Origin: Fulvivirga ulvae
Lineage (GTDB): Bacteria; Bacteroidota; Bacteroidia; Cytophagales; Cyclobacteriaceae
Assembly: GCF_021389975.1 (NCBI RefSeq)
Contig: NZ_CP089981.1
Location: forward strand, 5,233,501-5,297,500
DNA: 64,000 nt
Direction of reading: 5' to 3'
Shown here: one piece after another, positions 54,025 to 60,790 of the stretch
Layout of the letters: each line of letters starts with the position of its first letter
How positions within the stretch are numbered: position 1 is the first letter of the stretch
Made by a program: the position numbers and the translations under genes
Notes under the pieces: model-generated
What the model was told of the DNA's origin: nothing
Databases searched by the model: none
What the model saw: only the letters and a program-made list of their open reading frames with translations

Positions 54025-54861
54025 TTAATTATTATTGTTATAATAGGTGTTAATTGTGGGTAACTCGATAGAGTTATCCACTGTTAACGCCACTTGTGCG
54101 TATTGTACAGGACTCTTATCATTTAAGCTTTCATGTGGCCTCACAAAGTTGTAATCATACATCCAATCTTCAGTGGCTTGTCGTACTTCATCTATAGAAT
54201 CAAACACATAAGCATCAAGCACATAGTTTCTATAGGTACGATTCAGTCTCTCAACATATGCATTTTGAGTAGGCTTACCTGGTTGAATATAAATGAACTC
54301 TATTGCGTGCATACGGCTCCATTCTTGTGTTAATGCCGCTATAAATTCTGGACCGTTATCCATACGTATGCGCGAAGGTTTCCCTCTGCGTTTAATTAAG
54401 TGATTTAAAACCCACACCACTTTATTGCTCTTTAAAGAATAATCGATCTCTACATGCAAAGCTTCTCGATTAAAATCATCCATAACATTGAAAGAGCGGA
54501 ATTTACGCCCATTGAATAAGGCATCACTCATGAAATCAATAGACCATGTATGGTTAAGTGCAGCAGGCACCTCCAGAGGTTCTTTTATTCTTGCTGGCAA
54601 TCTCCTCTTTACTTTCCTACGCAAGTTTAAACCCAACGCTTTATAGATACGATGAACTTTCTTGTGATTCCATTCATTACCCTCATTTCTGAGGCGATTA
54701 AATGCTTTCCAAAAACCTTCGCGAGGAAATTGCTCAGCCTTTGCCTGCAATGCTGATATTATAGGCTCATCATTCTTAATAGACTGATAATAATATACCG
54801 ATTTGGCTAGATTTAGCACACGGCACGCCCTGCTGATGCCACAGTTCAGTTCCTTCTGCAC
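54025..54861 (-). CDS. IS3-family transposase OrfB (DDE integrase)
   Basis: 278 residues by its own GTG start, but normally made as an OrfAB fusion by -1 frameshifting at the A-AAA-AAG site in the end of orfA; the frame is open back to that site (reading ALKPCHKKQLVKE). It has an HTH_21 region (NHKKVHRIYKALGLNLRRK) and an rve integrase core with the DDE triad visible as Asp in TWSIDFMSD, Asp in RMDNGPEF and Glu in NAYVERLNR. No frame disruption is seen, so it should be functional. Confidence 0.95.
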   Translation of the reverse strand: MQKELNCGISRACRVLNLAKSVYYYQSIKNDEPIISALQAKAEQFPREGFWKAFNRLRNEGNEWNHKKVHRIYKALGLNLRRKVKRRLPARIKEPLEVPAALNHTWSIDFMSDALFNGRKFRSFNVMDDFNREALHVEIDYSLKSNKVVWVLNHLIKRRGKPSRIRMDNGPEFIAALTQEWSRMHAIEFIYIQPGKPTQNAYVERLNRTYRNYVLDAYVFDSIDEVRQATEDWMYDYNFVRPHESLNDKSPVQYAQVALTVDNSIELPTINTYYNNNN

Positions 54862-54893
54862 TTCTTTAACGAGCTGCTTTTTATGACAGGGCT

Positions 54894-55160
54894 TTAAAGC
54901 TTTTTTTCTATAATCTCTTTAGCAAGTTTGAGATCAAGGGCCAGTTCAGCATACATATGTTTTAACCTTCGGTTTTCTTCCTCAAGGTCCTTCAGCTTGC
55001 GAAGCTCTGAAGCTTCCATTCCGCCAAAGCGCTGACGCCACTTGTAAAATGAAGCCTGGCTAACGCCGTGTTCACGACTGATCTCTGCTGCCGTTTTTCC
55101 TGCATCAAACTCCTTTAAGATGCTGGCAATCTGCTGGGGTGAAAATCTTTTCCTTTTCAT
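54894..55160 (-). CDS. IS3-family transposase OrfA
   Basis: 88 residues: a helix-turn-helix of the HTH_Tnp_1 type (QQIASILKEFDAGKTAAE, HGVSQASFYKWRQRFGG) and a leucine-zipper-like helix (LRKLKDLEEENRRLKHMYAEL). It binds the element ends. It stops two codons after the slippery tract, allowing -1 fusion to OrfB. Confidence 0.95.
   Translation of the reverse strand: MKRKRFSPQQIASILKEFDAGKTAAEISREHGVSQASFYKWRQRFGGMEASELRKLKDLEEENRRLKHMYAELALDLKLAKEIIEKKL
54900..54906 (-). promoter_or_regulatory. Programmed -1 frameshift heptamer of the IS3 element
   Basis: On the minus strand GAA AAA AAG CTT TAA contains the canonical heptamer A-AAA-AAG in the correct phase. Slipping one base back continues in frame with OrfB. 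Confidence 0.85.
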
Positions 55161-55211
55161 AAAAACAGTTCAAATTTAAGTTGTTTTCTCTACTTTTAAA
55201 CTGTCCTATTT

Positions 55212-55226
55212 ACGGGGGTGCTTACA
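55212..55226. repeat. Right inverted repeat of the IS3 element
   Basis: ACGGGGGTGCTTACA, perfect complement of the left end; followed by the duplicated CCGT (55227-55230). Confidence 0.9.
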
Positions 55227-55660
55227 CCGTAGAGTTTGAGGGAGTTAAGTATAAGAATTATGATGTAATCATAGAGCATGTTACTGCAAGGAATTATTTC
55301 TATTTTTTTTCTTGGGTGCGTTTTTTACCAAATTTTGCCATATTGTTTTTGACAGCTGGTTCCTTTGGGATTCTTGGTGGAGCCTCGGCTATTACTCGTA
55401 GTTATATCATAAATAATAAAACTGATGTCGAGATTAAGAATCTACTAGAGCTTAGTCTTAGTTTTTTTATGGGTATTGCCATTTTAGGAGTTGCGTACAT
55501 AATACCTTCCGTTTTAGTTGAAGGAGACTCTTCCCTAAAAATGACATCTGTTATGTTTCTATGTTTTTTCGCAGGCCTTTTTTATGAAAAAACATTTTCA
55601 TGGATCAGCGGTATTTTTGACGGGGTAACAAAGAATGTCAATAAGGCTCAACCTGAATAA
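55227..55660 (+). pseudogene. 3' part of the IS3-interrupted membrane protein gene
   Basis: After the duplicated CCGT the frame continues with EFEGVKYKNYDVIIEHV and holds three more membrane helices (FAILFLTAGSFGILGGAS; LSLSFFMGIAILGVAYIIPSVLV; VMFLCFFAGLF), ending in a charged tail at 55660. Its frame matches the 5' part exactly when the IS and one CCGT are removed. A frame start inside the IS end (TTG 55181) is an artefact. Function unknown; the next gene starts 57 bases downstream. Confidence 0.75.
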
Positions 55661-55717
55661 TATATCACTTCTTATTATAACAAAATCAGATTACTTTAAT
55701 AATGGTTTAATTAAGAT

Positions 55718-56755
55718 ATGCCAATACCTAATTTATCCAGTCTGTTTCAGAGAATTAACAAAGGGTGTGAAGGAGGAAGTGAATTTGCTCGTATAATGAA
55801 TTATTTACTAACTGCTGAATACCGAGAACTCAACTATCAATTTATTGTTTCTTCTGATGCCAGTGGAGATTTTATGCATGTAGACAGCTACGCAAAACCT
55901 AGACGTACAAAGCAATATGTTGGGTTTCAATATAAATTTTACCCCTCAAAATTAAGTAGTAGTCAAAAGTCTAACATTCAAAAATCACTTGAAAAAGCCT
56001 TTCGGAATTTTGAAGAGCTGCACCACTGGGTGTTGGTAACCCCAGAAGATTTTATGAAAGAGGAAATGAATTGGTTCAATAGACTGAAAAGTAGTTATGA
56101 ATTTAATTATTCGTTAGATGATGTGGCACAATATTGTAATGAATATGGTCAATTTCCGATTAAGACCTTTTTCCAAATCGAACATATTGGACATTCAAAA
56201 TTGCAAGAACTCTTCTTACGACATCCTCATATTGGCCGAGAATATTATCCGGAACTCTTTAAGAATCCTTCAGTAAGTCCTACGTTAACAAAATCATTTT
56301 ACTTGGCAAAATTAGGAATTGACAGTGTAAGTTGTACTTGGCTAAGAGGGGATAAGAAAAATCAATTGTTTCAGAGGTACTATATAAAGCTTGGCTTACA
56401 GACTGATAAAACAAGTGATCCCATCTTCGACTGTTTTTTCATCAACAATACGGATAATATATTTTTACTACAGCAAATTGATATTAAGGTTATTGATTTT
56501 TGGACAGAACTAAGAGGAATTCCATCACACAAAATGTTAAGACCATCCGGTACAATTGATATAAAAGTTGATTTTACTTCTGAGATCACTAGTTATCAAT
56601 TTCAAGACCCGATGATTTTCTTAGCTAATGCTCCTGAACGCTTCAAAATAAGACTTCTAGATATTGAGTGTCCGGGAAATAACTGTAGAATACAGTTTTT
56701 GTTTCATTTTATAGACCATTCGATTAAAACCAATGTGGTTCATTTAGCTTTTTAG
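55718..56755 (+). CDS. PD-(D/E)XK-like protein of unknown function
   Basis: 345 residues. The N-terminal 130 residues have the look of a restriction-type nuclease fold: EFARIMNYLL helix, SSDASGDFMHVDSY (acidic strand) and YVGFQYKFYPS (QxK in place of ExK), then HHWVLVTPEDF, as in Mrr/DUF4297-like domains. The C-terminal 170 residues are beta-rich (IFDCFFINNTDNIFLL; DIKVDFTSEITSYQ; IQFLFHFIDHS) with a CPGNNC pair and could be a ligand- or partner-binding domain. The ATG 55718 lies 57 bases after the interrupted membrane gene on the same strand, so the three once formed an operon. Could act as the nuclease effector of a defence module; this is inference. Confidence 0.6.
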   Translation: MPIPNLSSLFQRINKGCEGGSEFARIMNYLLTAEYRELNYQFIVSSDASGDFMHVDSYAKPRRTKQYVGFQYKFYPSKLSSSQKSNIQKSLEKAFRNFEELHHWVLVTPEDFMKEEMNWFNRLKSSYEFNYSLDDVAQYCNEYGQFPIKTFFQIEHIGHSKLQELFLRHPHIGREYYPELFKNPSVSPTLTKSFYLAKLGIDSVSCTWLRGDKKNQLFQRYYIKLGLQTDKTSDPIFDCFFINNTDNIFLLQQIDIKVIDFWTELRGIPSHKMLRPSGTIDIKVDFTSEITSYQFQDPMIFLANAPERFKIRLLDIECPGNNCRIQFLFHFIDHSIKTNVVHLAF

Positions 56756-57204
56756 ATTCATTTTACCTTTGGTATCGGCCTAACTTAAATCCATAGCCAG
56801 TATAATCTTCGACTTATAATCAAATAGATGTAGATAGGACCATGCCATTGATTTCGGTCAAAAGGTGCCACTTTGAAAGATGCTGCAAAGTAGTAAAAAT
56901 TTAGTTATTCATTTTTTAAAATTCCTTTTCTTAGTGACTCTCCTTTTAGGTCTATCCGGTGTGAAGAGTTGACTAACCTGTCTAAAATAGTACCTTCTCC
57001 AATGATGTCATACCATGCCGAAACGGGTATTTGTGAGGATAGTATAGTGGCCGTTTGATTAAACCGTTATCACTGGCACAAATCGAACCGTTTTGGCTTC
57101 TTACTGCCCCAACATATAAAATAGAGACAAGGAACATTACGTCTCCGCCGTTATTATAAATGCTTTGGGCTAGCATAAACTAGGAAACTGGATTACTTTT
57201 CAAC
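56756..57204. other. Degraded mobile-element stretch between two genes
   Basis: Contains the istB remnant described separately. Left of it, 56848-56874 (TTGATTTCGGTCAAAAGGTG and following) resembles an IS21-type terminal repeat. 57061-57204 has nothing I recognise. No intact gene. Confidence 0.5.
56905..57060 (-). pseudogene. C-terminal remnant of an IS21-family IstB ATPase
   Basis: The minus strand from about 57060 to the stop at 56905-56907 reads TILSSQIPVSAWYDIIGEGT and then LDRLVNSSHRIDLKGESLRK, the conserved end of IstB transposition helpers. The upstream three quarters of istB and the whole of istA are missing. It marks an old IS21-type insertion in this region. Confidence 0.85.
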
Positions 57205-57510
57205 TTATAAGCCTTTTAGTCTTTTTGGATTTCTGGATGTATGGAAAACTCTGGAAATTACAGCTTTGTCCCTGGTAGTTCTATAAATGATTTTGTAGCT
57301 CCACACGACAAGAAATCTGTATTCGGATCTTTTATGGGCTAGTAAGGGATCAACCGTGCCCATTTTAGGGGAATTTTCCAGTAACTCTGTTGTTTGCAAA
57401 ATTTTATTGAGGACAATTTCAGCGTATGAAAGTCCTTGTTCCTCTCGTATGTATTTAATGGCCCGTTCTAATTGTCCGAATGCTTTTTTTGTCCAAACTA
57501 CCGTAACCAT
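57205..57510 (-). CDS. ParE/RelE-family toxin
   Basis: 101 residues of the RelE/ParE fold: VVWTKKAFGQLERAIKYIREE, an internal KILQTTELLENSPKMGT and the C-terminal strands YRFLVVWSYKIIYRTTRDKAVISRVFHTSRNP with the conserved Tyr-Arg and His. Likely a gyrase-inhibiting (ParE) or mRNA-cleaving (RelE) toxin; ParE is favoured by length and the YKIIYR motif. The 5' end overlaps the antitoxin gene by 13 bases, the usual arrangement. Confidence 0.88.
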   Translation of the reverse strand: MVTVVWTKKAFGQLERAIKYIREEQGLSYAEIVLNKILQTTELLENSPKMGTVDPLLAHKRSEYRFLVVWSYKIIYRTTRDKAVISRVFHTSRNPKRLKGL

Positions 57511-57689
57511 TCTCTAGATTTAGCTTGAACTTCTTTCTGGGTTAATATTTCACCTCTTTTTTCTTGTTGTTCAGACTCGTCAATGTCTGAAAGCAAGGAA
57601 AGTTGTTCATAGACGTCCTCGAGAGTGGACTCGGGAGTTAACCTATCTGCTATTTGTATGAGATATTTCTTTAGAGCTACTTCTTTCAT
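57498..57689 (-). CDS. Antitoxin of the ParE/RelE pair
   Basis: 63 residues, first gene of the pair. Acidic with a short helical N-terminus (VALKKYLIQIADRLTPEST) and a flexible C-terminal tail (RGEILTQKEVQAKSREWLR) that would wrap the toxin. No clear ribbon-helix-helix or other DNA-binding domain is visible, so autoregulation is uncertain. The call rests mainly on gene order and overlap. Confidence 0.75.
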   Translation of the reverse strand: MKEVALKKYLIQIADRLTPESTLEDVYEQLSLLSDIDESEQQEKRGEILTQKEVQAKSREWLR

Positions 57690-57850
57690 ATCTTGAAGTT
57701 AACAATTTGGGTATCAAAATAAATCCTTGCCCAAGAAAAATGTATCCAATCCTGAGTCTCTTGCAGAAATATCTGTTTCGATACGAGCTACAAGCTCACA
57801 CTAGCGGTAATGGCAAGGCTTCAATCAATATTGTACTAAAGCTTCAATGT

Positions 57851-58378
57851 TTATTTGCTCTTTATTAAAGTAACATATCTTTCTTTAATGATATTAAAGT
57901 GGTGTATTTGATGAGCGGTGATGGTGAGGCCAATGGCATAAAGAGGCATTTCGTATTCAAAAAAATCACAGTTTATATCAAGTATCTCTTTATTAAAAGA
58001 TTCAAACATCATTATGGTAGATTGGCGTACAATTCTAAGCTCATTTACTAACTCTTCTATTGATCGTTCATTAGCATTAGAGTTTTTAGCCATTATTTCC
58101 TGATCATGTGCTTCTGGGATAGTTCCTTCTCCACGGGCAAAAATAATAGCCCTAAAACACCAGATTCTTTCCCAGTCTATGAGATGCTGTAATATTTTAT
58201 GAACTGTCCATTTATCTTTTTCATAAGTTTTAAAGCCAATTTTGTTCAATTGGGAGATATCAATGTTGTTGATGTTTTTTAAACTTAATTCTAAAGCATT
58301 TGAGAGCTCAACATCTCCATTTAACTCTAAAACATATTGTAAAAATTTGGGATCTTTTTTCGTCTCTGATTTTTCCAT
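57851..58378 (-). CDS. DinB-like metal-binding protein
   Basis: 175 residues from ATG 58378 (frame open 11 codons more). Four-helix DinB/YfiT fold: KWTVHKILQHLIDWERIWCFRA gives the first His ligand region, and ITAHQIHHFNIIKERY the C-terminal His pair. These proteins bind zinc or nickel and include thiol transferases; the function of this one is unknown. It sits alone between the toxin pair and a nucleotidyltransferase gene. Confidence 0.8.
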   Translation of the reverse strand: MEKSETKKDPKFLQYVLELNGDVELSNALELSLKNINNIDISQLNKIGFKTYEKDKWTVHKILQHLIDWERIWCFRAIIFARGEGTIPEAHDQEIMAKNSNANERSIEELVNELRIVRQSTIMMFESFNKEILDINCDFFEYEMPLYAIGLTITAHQIHHFNIIKERYVTLIKSK

Positions 58379-58574
58379 TATATATGCTTTTGTCTCATTG
58401 CTTACAACCAAACTTTAAGTTGATTCATTAAATTATAAAATGCAACTAAAGCTAGAATATCGGCGACATGCCATTTAGAATGTAAAATCATATTGAAGTC
58501 AGAATTTGGGCTTCATGATAGCACTATACACTATTGGTCAGCGCTTGTAATTGCCTGCTACCAGAAACAGGTTT

Positions 58575-59351
58575 TTAAACATATTCATTCAGGAGTCGCT
58601 CCAGTGCTAATGCCCTCTCGTAAATTTCATTACTTTCAAGTTTATTAATTGAGAATATGGACACCAGGGCAGCATAAAGCTCAGGCATTCGCAGGATATC
58701 TACTATTTGCTCTTTTATCCACTTATTGTATGAAATAGGGTAGGTCTTGTTCTTAATAAAGAGTGTTTGCAAAAACTTTCTGAAGGCAACATTCAGTCTA
58801 TCATAGGCTTGAAAATAAAGCTGCCTTTTTATAAATACCGGTATGTGTTCTATTTCATACATGAAAGCATTCTTCGACTGGTAGAGTCTTTCAGTTTGTA
58901 AAGCAGTATCGTAATATGGCAACCATTGAGCTTTAAGCCATTTGAAATAATCGCCTTCCCGGGACAGCGGCTTTGAATAGAGTAGCCTGTTACCAATTTC
59001 CACCTCAAAGAAGTTGGCATCTACACCATCTTCCCATTCCTCTTGCTCAAAATTACCATCAATAATATCGAGGTGGATATGAGCAAACCTGCCAGAGCTT
59101 TTATAATCGTTTAAAAGCTTATCAGTGGCCTGAAATTCCAGCCACGCATTTTCAATTTGTGAAATGGCCTGATCACCAACTTCCGGGTTTACCAATATGG
59201 CCATATCAATATCACTGTCGTGTGTTCCTTTCTCCCTCGCCAAAGAGTTTACTAAAAGAACAGTATCCACATGCTGGCTTTTGAAGTAATCCGCAATTCT
59301 GGATACAGTTATTCTATGTTGTGCTGTAGGGTATTGTATTTCAGTCATCAT
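58575..59351 (-). CDS. Nucleotidyltransferase-domain protein (MNT/KNT-like)
   Basis: 258 residues. The NTP-transferase motif is at the N-terminus: VLLVNSLAREKGTHDSDIDMAIL (G/N-S ... DxD with SDIDMAI), and a third acidic position in HIHLDIIDG. The C-terminal 130 residues are helical (RLYQSKNAFMYEIEHIPVFIKRQLYFQAYDRLNVAFRKFL) and resemble HEPN-like or kanamycin nucleotidyltransferase C-terminal domains. ATG 59351 or the adjacent ATG 59348 may be used. A role in AMPylation, antibiotic modification or a toxin-like system is possible; no partner gene is evident. Confidence 0.82.
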   Translation of the reverse strand: MMTEIQYPTAQHRITVSRIADYFKSQHVDTVLLVNSLAREKGTHDSDIDMAILVNPEVGDQAISQIENAWLEFQATDKLLNDYKSSGRFAHIHLDIIDGNFEQEEWEDGVDANFFEVEIGNRLLYSKPLSREGDYFKWLKAQWLPYYDTALQTERLYQSKNAFMYEIEHIPVFIKRQLYFQAYDRLNVAFRKFLQTLFIKNKTYPISYNKWIKEQIVDILRMPELYAALVSIFSINKLESNEIYERALALERLLNEYV

Positions 59352-59425
59352 TAAGTTAGTGCCAACGCTTACTGGTGGTGTTATTTTTGTGCAATTTCAA
59401 TCTTACCATTTTCATAATCGTAATA

Positions 59426-59968
59426 TCACCCCTCAAAAATCACATCCCGCTCATCATCATGAAAGAAGCTGAAGGTGACATAAAAAGGCGCTTTGAGGGG
59501 CAGGCTTTGGAATTCCTCGGTTTTTGCCACGGATGCTATAACTTCCCCGATCAGCTTGTAAAAATACATGATCAGGCCCGAGTAGTCTCTGTCTATAACC
59601 TGGAAGCTGTCTTCACCGCTGATGCTAAAATATTGCTCAAAAAATCCGTCATTGTCGATTGCTGAAGTGTTCATGATGCAGCCTTCGTCAAAAGCGGTTT
59701 CAAGGTCATTACCGGGCATAAAGTCTACTTCAATGTTGCCCCCGTACTCGTTCCAGCATATGTCCACCACACCTATGCTTTCCCGGGTATTGGCCAGCAG
59801 GCGAGGGGCGGTGTCCCTGAAGAATCCAACCAAAGCATTGTAGCATCTTTTGGCTTCTGCTTCCCAATCTACCTGAGCTAAAATGGCTTTGTAATTATCA
59901 TTTTCGAAGTTATTGGTAACAGGCTCAATGGCAGCGTAAAAGGCAGAAGATAAGAGTATGCTCTTCAT
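59426..59968 (-). CDS. Hypothetical protein
   Basis: 180 residues, acidic, no signal peptide (MKSILLSSAFYAAIEPVTNN), no membrane segment. Alternating helical and strand pattern with DICWNEYGGNIEVDFMPG and FYVTFSFFHDDERDVIF. I recognise no family; it could be an immunity- or accessory-type protein. Starts at a well-placed ATG; stands alone. Confidence 0.65.
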   Translation of the reverse strand: MKSILLSSAFYAAIEPVTNNFENDNYKAILAQVDWEAEAKRCYNALVGFFRDTAPRLLANTRESIGVVDICWNEYGGNIEVDFMPGNDLETAFDEGCIMNTSAIDNDGFFEQYFSISGEDSFQVIDRDYSGLIMYFYKLIGEVIASVAKTEEFQSLPLKAPFYVTFSFFHDDERDVIFEG

Positions 59969-60161
59969 GTATGTTGAGTTTGGTTAGGCAGAGTTGTAAA
60001 CGGGTAAAGATATAGTTAGTAGCATAAATAATCCAGATTAAAGTGTGGCAAAGGCACAAAATCACTACAAATGGTGAGGCAGCACACCTGTATTTTGATT
60101 AGTATTGGGTAGAGGGTCGTTAGTTGCGTGATTTGCGAGGGTTTAGTAAAAAAAAGTAGAA

Positions 60162-60527
60162 ATGAGAGCTATTTGTATATTTATGATCTTTTCTGCTACC
60201 TGTTTTTGCGGCTCAAAAGCTAATATTCAGCCTATGTCTGTTATGAATGAATGTTTTTCTGCCGCTAATTTCGACTTGGTATACCGCCACATCCGCGAAA
60301 ACATAGATAATGACGATCTCAGCTATTACACCTATGGAAAGTATCAGCTTCATCCGGATGGCTCAGCTGAAATCATGGTAAAAGAGAACGGTTACACATT
60401 GGCCATAATCAGCCGTGACAAAGGTATCTACTCACTTGCCAAAGTGCTTAGTGACAATATTAATCTGGTAGGTCTTGCTAATCAGATTTTCTGTGAGGTG
60501 CTGGAAAAAAGAGTAGACGGCCGGTGA
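60162..60527 (+). CDS. Small secreted hypothetical protein
   Basis: 121 residues with a probable signal peptide (MRAICIFMIFSATCFCGSKA) and a Cys that could be a lipid anchor (CFCGSK). The mature part is a short mixed alpha/beta segment (FDLVYRHIREN, YQLHPDGSAEIMVKENGYTLAIIS). No family recognised. 263 gene-free bases follow before the ABC permease. Confidence 0.6.
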   Translation: MRAICIFMIFSATCFCGSKANIQPMSVMNECFSAANFDLVYRHIRENIDNDDLSYYTYGKYQLHPDGSAEIMVKENGYTLAIISRDKGIYSLAKVLSDNINLVGLANQIFCEVLEKRVDGR

Positions 60528-60790
60528 AGTAAGTTATTCGTGCAAAATGTCCTCACTTTGGTAAGTATCTCACAATATGTAAGTTGTGATTTTTCTGTAG
60601 ATTTTTAGATAAAATACTACAATTTCTTGTATTGAAAATGTACTTACCTAATCATCCTTTTACTTATATTTAAAATTCATACCCCAATAACATAACCGGT
60701 TTATTTAATCTTAATTAAGTAAATAAATTTATTTGTATTAGGATATATGTTGTATTAAGTTCTTATGATTTAAACTTTAATTTATAAAAT

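Larger units (their letters stand above)
53980..55226 (-). mobile_element. Complete IS3-family insertion sequence (1247 bp)
   Basis: Ends are 15-bp perfect inverted repeats TGTAAGCACCCCCGT (53980-53994; complement 55212-55226), extended imperfectly to about 38 bp, starting 5'-TG as usual in the family. It carries overlapping orfA and orfB on the minus strand linked by a -1 frameshift heptamer A-AAA-AAG at 54900-54906. A 4-base duplication CCGT flanks it. All parts look intact, so the element is probably recent and still active. Confidence 0.95.

Noticed and set aside
55181..55230. TTG start of the 159-codon frame after the IS
   Set aside because: Those codons lie in the IS end; the real frame continues from 53825 across the IS, as shown by the duplication.
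50435..60527. Prophage or integrative element
   Set aside because: No integrase of tyrosine or serine type, no phage structural genes and no att-like repeats; only IS traces, so the region is called accessory but not a defined element.
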